The position numbers and the translations under genes were made by a program. A stretch of 64,000 bases of DNA from Actinophytocola sp044466355 (GTDB lineage Bacteria > Actinomycetota > Actinomycetes > Mycobacteriales > Pseudonocardiaceae): assembly GCF_044466355.1 (NCBI RefSeq), contig NZ_JBITMQ010000008.1, positions 124,001 to 188,000 of the forward strand, written 5' to 3'. Numbering within the stretch: the stretch's first letter is position 1; the number at the start of each line of letters is the position of its first letter. The notes beneath the pieces were generated by a model that saw only the letters and a list, made by a program, of their open reading frames with translations, was not told the origin of the DNA and did not search any database. Of the stretch, positions 25,456 through 34,109 are shown piece after piece.

Positions 25456-27204
25456 GTGATCACCAGGATGTCGTCGCTGTTCCTGCGCACGCTGCGTGAG
25501 GATCCGGCGGACGCCGAGGTGCCCAGCCACAAGCTGCTGGTGCGCGCCGGGTACGTCCGCCGCGTCGCACCGGGCGGTTACTCCTGGCTGCCGCTGGGCC
25601 TGAAGGTGCTGCGCAACGTCGAGCGCGTCGTCCGCGAGGAGATGGACGCGATGGGCGCGCAGGAGATCCAGTTCCCGGCGCTGCTGCCCCGCGAACCCTA
25701 CGAGGCGACCGGCCGCTGGACCGAGTACGGCGACGCCCTGTTCCGCATCAAGGACCGCAAGAAGGCGGACTACCTGCTCGGCCCCACCCACGAGGAACTG
25801 TTCACGCTCACCGTTAAGGGGGAGTACAGCTCGTACAAGGACTACCCGGTCGTGCTGTACCAGGTCCAGACGAAGTACCGGGACGAGGCACGGCCCCGCG
25901 CGGGCATCCTGCGCGGCCGCGAGTTCCTCATGAAGGACTCGTACTCGTTCGACCTGGACGACGACGGGCTCGCGACGTCCTACCTGAAGCACCGCGACAC
26001 CTACATCAGGATCTTCGACCGGCTCGGCCTGAAGTACGTGATCGTGTCCGCCATGTCCGGCGCGATGGGCGGGTCCGCGTCCGAGGAGTTCCTCGCCGAG
26101 GCGGAGACCGGTGAGGACACGTTCGTGCGCAGCACGGAGTCCGGCTACGCGGCCAACGTGGAGGCCGTCGTGACGCCCGCGCCCGCCGCGCAGCCGATCG
26201 ACGGCAGGCCCGCCGCGCAGGTGCACCACACGCCCGACACGCCGACGATCGAGACCCTGGTCGCGTTCCTCAACTCCGCGGACCTGGGCCGGGAGTTCAC
26301 CGCGGCGGACACGCTCAAGAACGTCCTGCTGAAGACCCGTGGGCCCGGCGAGGACAAGTGGGAGCTGCTCGCGGTCGGCGTGCCCGGCGACCGCGAGGTC
26401 GACATGAAGCGCATCGAGGCGGCGCTGTCGCCGCGCGACGTGGCCATCCTCGAGGAGGCCGACTTCGCCGCCCACCCCTTCCTCGTGAAGGGCTACATCG
26501 GGCCGAAGGCCCTGCAGGAGAACGGGGTCCGCTATGTCGTCGACCCCCGCGTGGTCACCGGCACCGCGTGGGTGACCGGCGCCGACAAGGCCGACCACCA
26601 CGTGGTGGACCTGCTGTGCGGGCGCGACTTCACACCGGACGGCACGATCGAGGCCGCCGAGGTGCGGGAGGGTGACCCCTCGCCCGACGGGCAGGGCACG
26701 CTCGTCGCCGCGCGCGGCATCGAGATCGGGCACATCTTCCAGCTCGGGCGCAAGTACGCGAACGCGTTCGGGCTCGACGCGCTCGGGGCGGACAGCAAGC
26801 CGATCCGGATCACGATGGGTTCGTACGGCATCGGGGTGTCGCGGCTCGTCGGCGTGATCGCCGAGCAGTCGCACGACGGGCAGGGGTTGATCTGGCCTCG
26901 TTCGGTCGCGCCCGCGGACGTGCACGTGGTGATCGCGGGCAAGGGCGACGAGATCCGCGAGGGTGGCGAGAAGCTGGCCGCCGACCTCGACGCCGCCGGT
27001 CTTTCGGTGCTGCTCGACGACCGGACGGCGATGCCCGGTGTGAAGTTCGCGGACGCGGACCTCATCGGCGTGCCGACGATCGTCGTGGTCGGGCGTGGCC
27101 TGGCCAACGGGGTCGTCGAGGTCAAGGACCGCGGCACGGGGGACCGGACCGAGGTCGCGGTCGACGACGCGGTGGCGCACCTGACCGCGCTGGTGCGCGG
27201 CTGA
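25456..27204 (+). CDS. proS: Prolyl-tRNA synthetase
   Basis: This 582-residue class II synthetase charges tRNA-Pro. It is the bacterial form with an inserted editing domain (about 220-380) between motif 2 ('TKYRDEARPRAGILRGREFLMKDSYSFD') and motif 3 ('GSYGIGVSRLVG'). The C-terminal anticodon-binding domain begins near 'VAPADVHVVIAGKGDEIR'. GTG 25456 follows ACAAGGAG. A strong hairpin terminator follows the stop. Confidence 0.96.
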   Translation: MITRMSSLFLRTLREDPADAEVPSHKLLVRAGYVRRVAPGGYSWLPLGLKVLRNVERVVREEMDAMGAQEIQFPALLPREPYEATGRWTEYGDALFRIKDRKKADYLLGPTHEELFTLTVKGEYSSYKDYPVVLYQVQTKYRDEARPRAGILRGREFLMKDSYSFDLDDDGLATSYLKHRDTYIRIFDRLGLKYVIVSAMSGAMGGSASEEFLAEAETGEDTFVRSTESGYAANVEAVVTPAPAAQPIDGRPAAQVHHTPDTPTIETLVAFLNSADLGREFTAADTLKNVLLKTRGPGEDKWELLAVGVPGDREVDMKRIEAALSPRDVAILEEADFAAHPFLVKGYIGPKALQENGVRYVVDPRVVTGTAWVTGADKADHHVVDLLCGRDFTPDGTIEAAEVREGDPSPDGQGTLVAARGIEIGHIFQLGRKYANAFGLDALGADSKPIRITMGSYGIGVSRLVGVIAEQSHDGQGLIWPRSVAPADVHVVIAGKGDEIREGGEKLAADLDAAGLSVLLDDRTAMPGVKFADADLIGVPTIVVVGRGLANGVVEVKDRGTGDRTEVAVDDAVAHLTALVRG

Positions 27205-27215
27205 CGACACTGTGG

Positions 27216-27249
27216 AACGGCCGCCGGGCAGCGCGCTCGGCGGCCGTTT
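27216..27249 (+). terminator. Hairpin terminator of proS
   Basis: A 10-bp perfect stem (AACGGCCGCC with GGCGGCCGTT) with a 13-base loop begins 11 bases after the proS stop and ends in TTT. Confidence 0.8.
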
Positions 27250-27279
27250 CGCTGCGTGGGGAGAGGCGGCCAAACCCCC

Positions 27280-27963
27280 TTACGCCAGCAGGGCTTTCGC
27301 CACCGCGGGGGTGTCCGACAGGTCCGGTAGCGCCACGTGTGCGCCCGACTCGGTCAGCTCCTCCACCGTGTAGCGGCCCGTGGCCACGCCGACCGTCGTC
27401 GTGCCGTGGTGCAGGCCCGCTGCCACGTCGTGCGGGGTGTCGCCGACGACGACCACCGAATCGAAGGCCGTGGCGTGCTTGGACGCCGCCTGACTGATCG
27501 CGGCCTCGACCAGGTCGTGGCGGTGCTCGGACAGGGAGCCGTAGCCGCCGATCTCGAAGTCGATGTGGTGGTGCAGGTCGAACGCCTCGAGCTTGTAGCC
27601 CGCCAGCACCGGGAGGTTGCCGGTGACCAGGGACTGCACCACGTCCTCGCGGGACGCCAGCTCCGTCAGGATCTCCCGGGCCCCGGCCAGTACCCGACCC
27701 AGCCGCGGCAACGACTCGCGGTCCTGTTCGGCCAGCGCGGTGAGCGCCGCGAAGAACCGTTCCACCCGCTCGTCCGAGTGCTCGAAGCCGTGTGCGGTCA
27801 GGAACTCACGGGCCAGCGACCGTTCCGTCCGGCCGGGGAACGAGGGAAGGTGCGCGAGTGGCACGCCGGCCACCTCGGCCAGCGCGTCCGCGTACCAGCG
27901 CCTGCCGATACCCGAGTAGTCGACGAGGGTCAGGTCTATGTCCCACAGCACGAGCGTTCTCAC
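27280..27963 (-). CDS. HAD superfamily hydrolase
   Basis: This 227-residue HAD phosphatase has the nucleophile motif DIDLTLVD (Asp8, Asp10), motif II 'LVTGN', and motif IV 'VVVGDTPHDVAAG', with a helical cap between. It resembles phosphoglycolate or beta-phosphoglucomutase-like phosphatases; the substrate is not predictable. It is divergent from the membrane protein at 28080, whose operators lie in the shared gap. Confidence 0.88.
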   Translation of the reverse strand: MRTLVLWDIDLTLVDYSGIGRRWYADALAEVAGVPLAHLPSFPGRTERSLAREFLTAHGFEHSDERVERFFAALTALAEQDRESLPRLGRVLAGAREILTELASREDVVQSLVTGNLPVLAGYKLEAFDLHHHIDFEIGGYGSLSEHRHDLVEAAISQAASKHATAFDSVVVVGDTPHDVAAGLHHGTTTVGVATGRYTVEELTESGAHVALPDLSDTPAVAKALLA

Positions 27964-28001
27964 TCCGCCATCGTGACATGCACCACCGACAGCGAGAGAA
28001 A

Positions 28002-28068
28002 TTCAACATCAGTTGACCCACGTTGCGGGACGGGCGTACGGTCTCCCTTGAATTCAACGAACGATGAA
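28002..28068 (+). promoter_or_regulatory. Promoter with two TTCAAC-N4-GTTGAA-type operators
   Basis: Site 1 (28002-28017) reads TTCAAC-ATCA-GTTGAC and covers a TTGACC -35. Site 2 (28053-28068) reads TTCAAC-GAAC-GATGAA, just past the expected start of transcription. TACGGT (28037-28042) is an 18-base-spaced -10. The two centres are 51 bp apart, about five helical turns, which suits a cooperatively binding repressor. Confidence 0.6.
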
Positions 28069-28079
28069 TCGAGGGGAAG

Positions 28080-29114
28080 ATGCGCAACCCGACCACAGTC
28101 GCGGTGGGGCTGGGCCTTGTGGGGGCGGTGGTCGCCACGGTGCTCGGTTTCCTCACCTTCGGCGCGCAGGCGACAGTCGCGCCCGACCACATGCCGCTGG
28201 CGGTCGCCGTCCCGCAGGGCGCGCCGCCGCAGCTCGGCGAGGCCGCGGACCGGATCGCGAGCCACGGCGGCGACGCCGTCGAATGGCAGGTCACCGACCC
28301 CGCACGCGCCCGTGACCTGCTCGAGGACAAGGAGATCTACGGGATCCTGGAGCTGAACGCCGGGCCCGCGCTGAAGATCGTCACCTCCGGGGCCGTCAAC
28401 CCGCAGGGCACGCAGGTCGCGCAGCAGGTGCTGACCGGGGCCGCGCAGGGCCTCGCGGGGGCGCTGGCCCAGCAGAACGTGCGGCTGGCGCCGCCGCGGG
28501 TCGAGACGATCCACGCCGCCGGCACCGCGGGCAGGACCGCGCCGCTGGCCGCCAGTGCGCTCCTCTGGGTCGGCGGTCTGGTCGCCGCCATGGCGTTCGG
28601 CCTGCTGGTGGTGCGGCCCGGCACCCGTCCCGGCGCGGGCGCGCGGCTCACGCTCGTGGTGTCGGTCAGCGTGCTCGCCACCGCCGCGGTGGCCGGGCTG
28701 ATGAAGCTCTGGGACTCGTCGCTGAACCTGAGCGGCGACGTCCTCGGCTTCATGCTCCTGACCGCCGTCGCGTTCGCCTCCGTGCAGGGCGCGCTGCTGC
28801 GGCTGCTCCACCTCCGCGCCGCCGCGATCCTGGGCCCGCTGTACCTGCTCGCGCCGGCCGTCGCGGGCAGCGTGCCGGAAATGCTCGACCCGGCCTACCG
28901 CACGCTGCTGTGGTCGTGGACGCCGTTCCGCTTCTCCACGGAGGGCCTCCGCAGCCTCCTGCAGGGCGTGCCGGACGCGCCGGACGTGCGGACCGGCGTG
29001 ATCGTCCTCGTGTCGATGACGGTCGCCGGGCTCGTCGTGATGGCGTGGCCGGGCCGGGGGAAGGCTGTCGAGACGCCGGTCGAGTCGCGGGAGCTGGTCA
29101 GCTCAGGTAGCTGA
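28080..29114 (+). CDS. Polytopic membrane protein, YhgE/Pip or ABC-2 permease-like
   Basis: This 344-residue protein has a first membrane segment at about 8-30 and an extracytoplasmic domain at about 31-160 ('PLAVAVPQG...AADRIASHGGDAVEWQVTDPARARDLLEDKEIYGILEL'). Five or so further membrane segments follow. This layout is that of YhgE/Pip-type and ABC-2 transporter membrane proteins. It could export a small molecule, but no ATPase is adjacent. ATG 28080 follows GAGGGG. Two operator-like dyads upstream suggest strong repression, by a regulator not encoded nearby. It overlaps yjbQ by 17 bp. Confidence 0.75.
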   Translation: MRNPTTVAVGLGLVGAVVATVLGFLTFGAQATVAPDHMPLAVAVPQGAPPQLGEAADRIASHGGDAVEWQVTDPARARDLLEDKEIYGILELNAGPALKIVTSGAVNPQGTQVAQQVLTGAAQGLAGALAQQNVRLAPPRVETIHAAGTAGRTAPLAASALLWVGGLVAAMAFGLLVVRPGTRPGAGARLTLVVSVSVLATAAVAGLMKLWDSSLNLSGDVLGFMLLTAVAFASVQGALLRLLHLRAAAILGPLYLLAPAVAGSVPEMLDPAYRTLLWSWTPFRFSTEGLRSLLQGVPDAPDVRTGVIVLVSMTVAGLVVMAWPGRGKAVETPVESRELVSSGS

Positions 29115-29505
29115 GCCGGACGTTCCTGGTGTGGTTGTCCACGTTCGTGTCGACCAGGCAGATCGACTGCCACGTACCGAGCGCGAGGCGGCCATCGACA
29201 ACCGGGACCGTGGTCGAGGGCGGGATCAGTGCGGGGAGCACGTGGTCCCGCCCATGACCGTGCGAGCCGTGCTTGTGCCGCCAGCGGTCGTCGGCGGGCA
29301 GCAGGTCGCGCAGCGCGGCGAGCAGGTCGTCGTCGCTGCCCGCGCCGGTCTCGATGACCGCGATGCCCGCGGTGGCGTGCGGCACCCACACGTTCAGCAA
29401 CCCCGCGGCCGCGCCGACCGACGACAGGAACTGTTCGCACTCCCCGGTCAGGTCGTGCACGACCTCCCGGCCGCCGGTACGCACCTCGATCTCGGTGGTC
29501 TCCAT
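29098..29505 (-). CDS. YjbQ/UPF0047 family protein
   Basis: This 135-residue protein has the family core 'LLNVWVPHATAGIAVIETG', then a His-rich loop 'HKHGSHGHGRDHVLPALI', and ends 'GTWQSICLVDTNVDNHTRNVRLSYL'. Family members have been reported to show weak thiamine-phosphate synthase activity. It is convergent with the upstream membrane protein and 12 bases downstream of the ridA-like gene on the same strand, so the two are probably co-transcribed. Confidence 0.9.
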   Translation of the reverse strand: METTEIEVRTGGREVVHDLTGECEQFLSSVGAAAGLLNVWVPHATAGIAVIETGAGSDDDLLAALRDLLPADDRWRHKHGSHGHGRDHVLPALIPPSTTVPVVDGRLALGTWQSICLVDTNVDNHTRNVRLSYLS

Positions 29506-29517
29506 GCCCCCATTACC

Positions 29518-29901
29518 TCACGCCACCGCGATCGCCTCGATCTCGAGCAGCCACTCCGGCGAGTAGATGTCGGTGATGATGATCGTCAGCGCGGGCCGGT
29601 GGTCGCCGAGGAACTCGGCGCGGACGTCGATGAACTCCTGGCGATGGCGGCGGTCGGAGAGGTAGCAGGTCACCTTGGCGAGGTCGGTGACCGACATGTC
29701 CGCCTCGGCGAGCACGGTGAGCACGTTGCGCCAGGTCATCCTGCACTGCTCGACGAAGGTGTCCGGGACCTTGCCGTCCTCGTCGCCCCACGGGACCTGC
29801 CCGCTGACGAACACCGTGCGGCTCGCGCCGGTCACGAGGGTTCCGTGCGTGTACGTGCTGGTCGCTGCGGGGAGGCCCGCCGGGTCCAGTGGTGTGATCA
29901 C
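29518..29901 (-). CDS. RidA family protein
   Basis: This 127-residue YjgF/RidA-like protein has 'TVFVSGQVPWGDEDGKVPDTFVEQCRMTWRNVLTVLAEADMSVTDLAKVTCYLSD' and the beta-strand 'ALTIIITDIYSPEWLLEIEAIAVA'. RidA enzymes hydrolyse reactive imine/enamine intermediates; members of some subfamilies lack the catalytic arginine, so the activity is uncertain. GTG 29901 gives the natural length. It is followed by yjbQ. Confidence 0.88.
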   Translation of the reverse strand: MITPLDPAGLPAATSTYTHGTLVTGASRTVFVSGQVPWGDEDGKVPDTFVEQCRMTWRNVLTVLAEADMSVTDLAKVTCYLSDRRHRQEFIDVRAEFLGDHRPALTIIITDIYSPEWLLEIEAIAVA

Positions 29902-30030
29902 GGCCGCATTTTCGCTGCTAGGTTCGGATCGTGCGAGAGGTTTTCGGCGCTGAGTTCGATGTGCCTGACGCTCTAGCGACATGAGGCATGTACGCCTCTG
30001 GCCAGCTCGGCATGCACGCCGCAGGCATGG

Positions 30031-30378
30031 CTACTGTTCGGATTCGCCTCTCTGCTCCGAACTACTGGACAGTCCGGAGCGCCGACGGACTGTGCGGCGT
30101 CTGCGTCGTGCACCGCGTTGCTTGCGCCCGCGTCGTATGGCGATGCGGATTGGCAGAGCCCAGATGGTCACGTCGTCGTCGGGTTCAGCATGCCGAACGA
30201 GGAACCAGACGAGCCACACCAGCGCGAGCAGCACCAGACCAAGAGAGGTTGGCACCAGCCACGGGTCTTGCCTGAAGAGGTCCCACACGGGCGCACCTAT
30301 CCCGGACACGCCACCCGAGTTGACGAGCCGGATTGCGTCCGGGTTCTCTGCAGAATCGACACCCTCGCCGGACCACAC
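30031..30378 (-). CDS. Possible small single-span membrane protein
   Basis: The frame reads from GTG 30378 (115 residues) or ATG 30474 (147 residues). It has one clear membrane helix ('VPTSLGLVLLALVWLVWFLV', about residues 35-54 of the short form), then an acidic patch and a very basic Arg-rich tail. Third-position GC is lower than in neighbouring genes but above random. No ribosome site is seen at either start and no family is recognised. It may be a real small inner-membrane protein or a chance frame in an atypical patch. Confidence 0.4.
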   Translation of the reverse strand: MWSGEGVDSAENPDAIRLVNSGGVSGIGAPVWDLFRQDPWLVPTSLGLVLLALVWLVWFLVRHAEPDDDVTIWALPIRIAIRRGRKQRGARRRRRTVRRRSGLSSSSEQRGESEQ

Positions 30379-30596
30379 GTGTCTCTCGGGGGCCGAGACA
30401 GCTGTCCGGCCAGACGCGTGTGTGCACACCCAAGTGCAACGCTCCGCCGAGCGGGCTGGCAAGCCCATTGCCATCGTCTCCGGGCTGGTAAGCCCAAGAG
30501 CACTAGCAGAGCGAGTACCAGAGTACCGCTAAGCGGCCGTCTCGTGCTGAGCCTGTGCTGCTGGTCCGCCAAAGGCGTTGACGAAGCAGGCTGAAG

Positions 30597-30618
30597 AGGC
30601 TGCGTGTACACGCAGCCT
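30597..30618. promoter_or_regulatory. Perfect 22-bp palindrome before the aminotransferase gene
   Basis: The half-site AGGCTGCGTGT is followed directly by its exact complement. It lies 14 bases past a TTGACG (30578-30583) that could be a -35, so it would cover the -10 region and act as an operator for the gene at 30667. The alternative is a tail-less terminator. Confidence 0.5.
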
Positions 30619-30666
30619 TCTGCGAGCCTGTGGTGCAGTCGCTTCAGGAACCTGTTGGGAGACGGG

Positions 30667-31692
30667 ATGCGTGTTTGGGAAGATCAGGCGTTCGATGTGC
30701 CCACCGGTTACCTGAACACGGCCAGCATCGGCATCCCGTCCGCGGCGGTCGCCGACGCGATGACCGAGGCGATCCACGAATGGCGGACCGGGGCCGCCCG
30801 TCCGCCGCGGTACGACCGCCACGTCGCCGCCGCCAGGAACGCCTGGGCCAGGCTCACCGGTGTGGCGCCCGAGCACGTGGCCAGCGGCGCCAGCGTCTCG
30901 CAGCTGGTCGGGCTGGTCGCCGCGAGCGTGCCGGACGGAACACGGGTGGTGACCGCCGGCAACGAGTTCACCAGCGTCACGTTCCCGTTCGCCGCGCAAC
31001 ACCACCGCGGGGTAACGGTCACCGAGGTACCCCACGACCGCCTCGCGGACGCGGCCACCGACGCCGACCTCGTCGCCGTGAGCGTCGTGCAGTCGGCCGA
31101 CGGGGCGGTCGCCGACCTCGACGCGCTCCGTGCCGCCGGTACGCCCGTACTGCTGGACGCCACACAGGCCGTCGGCTGGCTGCCGTCGCGGCTCGACTGG
31201 GCCGACTACGTGGTCGGCGGCAGCTACAAGTGGCTGTTCGCGCCCCGCGGCGCGGCCTGGCTCGCCGTGCGCCCGGACGCGCGACCGCTCGTTCCGCACC
31301 TCGCCAACTGGTACGCGGCGGAGGACCCGTGGGAAGGCGTCTACGGGCTGCCGCTGCGCCTCGCCGACGATGCCCGCAGGCTGGACCTCTCACCCGCCTG
31401 GTTCTCGCAGCTGGGCGCCGCCGTCTCGACGGAGTGGCTCGCCGCGCAGGACATGGAGGTGATCCGCGGCCACTGCACCAAGCTCGCGGGCACCGTGCTC
31501 GCCGAGATGGGACAGGCACCGGCGGGATCCGCGATCATCTCCCTCGACCTCACCGGTGACCAGCGGGAACGGCTGTCCGCGGCGGACGTCGTGAGCAGTG
31601 TGCGCGCGGGAAGGACACGGCTGTCGTTCCACCTCTACAACACCGAGGACGACGTCGACCGCGTGCTGGACGCGCTGGCTACCAGATCCTGA
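30667..31692 (+). CDS. Class-V aminotransferase (cysteine desulfurase/epimerase-like fold)
   Basis: This 341-residue PLP enzyme has 'YLNTASIGIPS' at the N-terminus (as in isopenicillin-N epimerase-like and SufS-like enzymes), the cofactor aspartate in 'VLLDATQAVGWLP', and the Schiff-base lysine in 'VVGGSYKWLFAPRGAAWLAV'. The exact reaction is unknown. ATG 30667 follows GGGAGACGGG. It stands alone, with a perfect palindrome overlapping its presumed promoter. Confidence 0.87.
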   Translation: MRVWEDQAFDVPTGYLNTASIGIPSAAVADAMTEAIHEWRTGAARPPRYDRHVAAARNAWARLTGVAPEHVASGASVSQLVGLVAASVPDGTRVVTAGNEFTSVTFPFAAQHHRGVTVTEVPHDRLADAATDADLVAVSVVQSADGAVADLDALRAAGTPVLLDATQAVGWLPSRLDWADYVVGGSYKWLFAPRGAAWLAVRPDARPLVPHLANWYAAEDPWEGVYGLPLRLADDARRLDLSPAWFSQLGAAVSTEWLAAQDMEVIRGHCTKLAGTVLAEMGQAPAGSAIISLDLTGDQRERLSAADVVSSVRAGRTRLSFHLYNTEDDVDRVLDALATRS

Positions 31693-31753
31693 CCGGACCC
31701 CGAACGGGACCTCGCCCTGGTTTACAAACGTATGTCCGGTTACCGTGCCTCCC

Positions 31754-32503
31754 GTGTCGGCTCCCTACCGCCCCGGGCAACCCCAGTGGCCCGCCAACGG
31801 TCCCCAGCGGAACCCCGATCGTCCACCGCCGATCCAGTTCCGGCAGGACGAACCCCGGCCAGCGGGGAATCCCGCCTTGCTGTGGGGGCTGCGGATCCTG
31901 GGCCTCGTCGCGGTCGCGATCGTGTCCGGCGTCGTCTGGTACTACATCATCAACGACGGGAAGCCGCAGAACACGGCGAACCAGGACCCCGGCACCGAGC
32001 AGCGGAGCGAGGGCGCGTTCGACTTCGGACCGCACCCGGACATGGCCGAGCCGCAGACCGACACCGACTGCGCCGCGCACGCCTACGGGCGCATCCAGAA
32101 GCACCTCCAGTCCACCCCGTGCGACCACCTCGCGCAGCAGCTGTTCGTGACCGAGGTCGACGGGCGCACGGTCTACGCGTCCGTCTCCGTGGTCACCATG
32201 CCCGACGAGGAGAAGGCCGCCCAGCTGCGTGCCCTGACCGACGAGGACGGGTCCGGCAACGTCAGCGACGTGGTGCGTGACGGCGCCGTCACGATCGAGG
32301 GGCTCGACCGGCTCTCCGGCGGCGGTGGCTACGCGGCCAAGCAGAACGGCCGCGAGGTGGTCATCGTCGAGGCCGACCTCGACCCCAAGGACCAGAGCGC
32401 CGACGAGGCGGGCCAGAAGAAGGACGAGGACGAGATCCTCGACCCGGCCTGCGAGGACGCGCTGCGGCTCGCCGCGAAGGTCGAGAGCGACGCGGGCGGC
32501 TGA
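31754..32503 (+). CDS. Single-span membrane protein with proline-rich N-terminus
   Basis: I do not recognise this 249-residue protein. Residues 1-40 are Pro/Gln-rich and cytoplasmic, one membrane helix follows (about 42-65, 'LLWGLRILGLVAVAIVSGVVWYYII'), and the rest is an acidic extracytoplasmic domain with three cysteines. GTG 31754 lies seven bases after TACCGT, fitting a leaderless transcript. GTG 31745 is also in frame. It is convergent with the DUF4439 gene. Confidence 0.72.
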   Translation: MSAPYRPGQPQWPANGPQRNPDRPPPIQFRQDEPRPAGNPALLWGLRILGLVAVAIVSGVVWYYIINDGKPQNTANQDPGTEQRSEGAFDFGPHPDMAEPQTDTDCAAHAYGRIQKHLQSTPCDHLAQQLFVTEVDGRTVYASVSVVTMPDEEKAAQLRALTDEDGSGNVSDVVRDGAVTIEGLDRLSGGGGYAAKQNGREVVIVEADLDPKDQSADEAGQKKDEDEILDPACEDALRLAAKVESDAGG

Positions 32504-32506
32504 GAC

Positions 32507-32986
32507 TCAGCCGGGCGCACCGGGCAGCGGCGGCGTCCGCGGTGTCTGACCGGCGGCGCCCCGCCAGCGCGTGGCCCGCACCGCGGCGTCCGTGAGCCCG
32601 GCGAGACCGGCCGCGCGGAGCGTCCTGTCGTCCGTGCGCTCCAGCACCGCGCGCCACGCGACCGTCACGTCCGCCTCCACCACGACCAGCACGGCGAGCG
32701 CCGAAGCCTCGTCCGTCACCTCCTGGGGCAGCACGTACGCCGGCTCGGCGGACCTCGGGTTCTGCCCGGCGCCGTTCAGCAGCAGCTCGGTCGCGTCCCG
32801 GCGGGCCCGGTGGGCGTTCGACCCCTCCCGCAGCGCGTTGTCGTAGTCGGCGGGCAGGAACGCGCTGACCAGCCCGTACACCCACAGGGCGGCGTGTTCG
32901 GCGCCCAGTGCGTCCTGCGTGGCCTGTGCCGCGTCGTCGGGCAGCGACCGCGGTCCCTGCGACGGGGCAGGCGTCGGTGTGGTCAT
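32507..32986 (-). CDS. DUF4439 ferritin-like protein
   Basis: This 159-residue protein begins with a Pro-rich leader and then four predicted helices, including 'DALGAEHAALWVYGLVSAFL' and 'AHRARRDATELLLN', the ferritin-like DUF4439 pattern. The function is unknown. ATG 32986 overlaps the upstream lipoprotein stop as ATGA, so the pair is translationally coupled. M. tuberculosis has a similar pair (Rv2843/Rv2844) antiparallel to and between proS and rimP, so this is a conserved neighbour of the translation cluster. Confidence 0.8.
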   Translation of the reverse strand: MTTPTPAPSQGPRSLPDDAAQATQDALGAEHAALWVYGLVSAFLPADYDNALREGSNAHRARRDATELLLNGAGQNPRSAEPAYVLPQEVTDEASALAVLVVVEADVTVAWRAVLERTDDRTLRAAGLAGLTDAAVRATRWRGAAGQTPRTPPLPGAPG

Positions 32987-33438
32987 GTCAGCACCACCCG
33001 CAGAGAGGCGCAGCACGCGGCCACCGAGCCGAGCATCCCGGCGCGGTGGCGCGGCACGGTCGGGACGAGGTCGGCGGCCTGCTTCTCCGCCGTCGTGAGC
33101 GCGTCGACCAGCGCGGCCACCCCGTCGGCCGGCACGTCGGGCGCGGCCGGCGGCTTCGTCGCGGACGAGGAGACCGGCGGCCGGGCCCGGTCCACCTCGG
33201 CCTGCAGCACCTTCGCGTGCTCGGTCCGCGCGGCCGCGACCTCCTGCGCCGCCGCAGCGACAGCGGGCTGCGCGGACGCGATCGCGGTGGCTAGCGCCGC
33301 GTCGGCACGTGCCTTCGCCGCCAGGTCGGCCAACGGGTCGGGAGGCGGCGGGGCGGGCGGCTCTTCCGTGCACGCCGCCACCACGGGGACCAGGGCCGCG
33401 AGTGCGCCGAGGCGCAGCGCGGCACGACGGGTGACCAT
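32983..33438 (-). CDS. Tat-type lipoprotein, alanine-rich
   Basis: This 151-residue protein has a TRRAALRLG twin-arginine-like start and a hydrophobic run ending in lipobox VAAC (Cys23). A Pro-rich linker and a long alanine-rich helical region (about 35-90) likely to form a coiled coil follow. ATG 33438 lies 8 bases after a TATGAC -10-like box; GTG 33441 is equally possible. It is coupled to the DUF4439 gene. The function is unknown. Confidence 0.75.
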   Translation of the reverse strand: MVTRRAALRLGALAALVPVVAACTEEPPAPPPPDPLADLAAKARADAALATAIASAQPAVAAAAQEVAAARTEHAKVLQAEVDRARPPVSSSATKPPAAPDVPADGVAALVDALTTAEKQAADLVPTVPRHRAGMLGSVAACCASLRVVLT

Positions 33439-33575
33439 CACAGGCGGTCATACTGCCAGCCCGGTCCGCCACCCGGTCGGACGCACCAGGCCTGCTCGGG
33501 GCCAGGGCGTCGGGGCAGACGAGATACGCTTGGCAACCACGCAAGGTGAAGGTCCACAACAGCAGGGAGCGGCAC

Positions 33576-34109
33576 GTGCCAGGTCAGCGACAACGCGCAG
33601 GCGGCGCCGGCGAGAAGCTGGAGCCGGTCGTCGCGGACGCCGTGGCACGCGCCGGTTTCGAACTCGAGGAACTGGCCGTCCAGCAGGCGGGCCGCAAGCA
33701 ACTGGTCAAGGTCGTCGTCGATGCCACCGGCGACGGCGAGAACAGCGTCGGCCTCGACGAGATCGCCGACGTGTCGCGGGCGGTGTCGAACGCCCTCGAC
33801 GCGAGTGACGACGTCTTCTCCGGTGCCTACACGCTCGAGGTCACCTCGCCCGGCCTGGACCGCCCGCTGACCAAGCCGAGGCACTGGCGCCGCGCGCGCC
33901 TGCGCAAGGTCGCGGTGAAGCAGGCGGACACCAAGTTCCTCGCCCGGGTCGGCGACGCCGCCGACGACGGGGTCGAGCTGCTGGTGGACGGACAGTTACG
34001 CCGCGTGGCATACGCAGACGTCGAGCACGCCGTCATCGAGGTGGAGTTCTCCGAGCCGCCCGCGGCCGAGATCGCCAAACTGACACACGAAGAGGAGGGG
34101 TCGAGGTGA
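33576..34109 (+). CDS. rimP: Ribosome maturation factor RimP
   Basis: This 177-residue protein is needed for 30S assembly. The N-terminal domain has 'LEPVVADAVARAGFELEELAVQQAGRKQLVKVVVDA' and 'YTLEVTSPGLDRPL', the conserved RimP core; a C-terminal Sm-like domain follows. GTG 33576 is seven bases after AGGGAG. A TACGCT -10 lies upstream at about 33528. The end overlaps nusA (GTGA), opening the rimP-nusA-ylxR-infB cluster. Confidence 0.94.
   Translation: MPGQRQRAGGAGEKLEPVVADAVARAGFELEELAVQQAGRKQLVKVVVDATGDGENSVGLDEIADVSRAVSNALDASDDVFSGAYTLEVTSPGLDRPLTKPRHWRRARLRKVAVKQADTKFLARVGDAADDGVELLVDGQLRRVAYADVEHAVIEVEFSEPPAAEIAKLTHEEEGSR

Larger units (their letters stand above)
29902..30666. other. 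Compositionally atypical patch between ridA-like and aminotransferase genes
   Basis: About 765 bases with visibly lower GC and weaker third-position bias than neighbours. It holds one doubtful membrane-protein gene (30031-30378 or to 30474), a short hairpin GAGGC-ATGTAC-GCCTC at 29982-29997, and a perfect 22-bp palindrome at 30597-30618. No transposase or integrase was seen. Confidence 0.45.

Noticed and set aside
24937..27273. A 778-codon open frame on the minus strand across mtnA and proS
   Set aside because: It runs antisense to two securely identified genes. The protein is Arg/His/Val low-complexity of the sort produced by high-GC third positions, with no domain.
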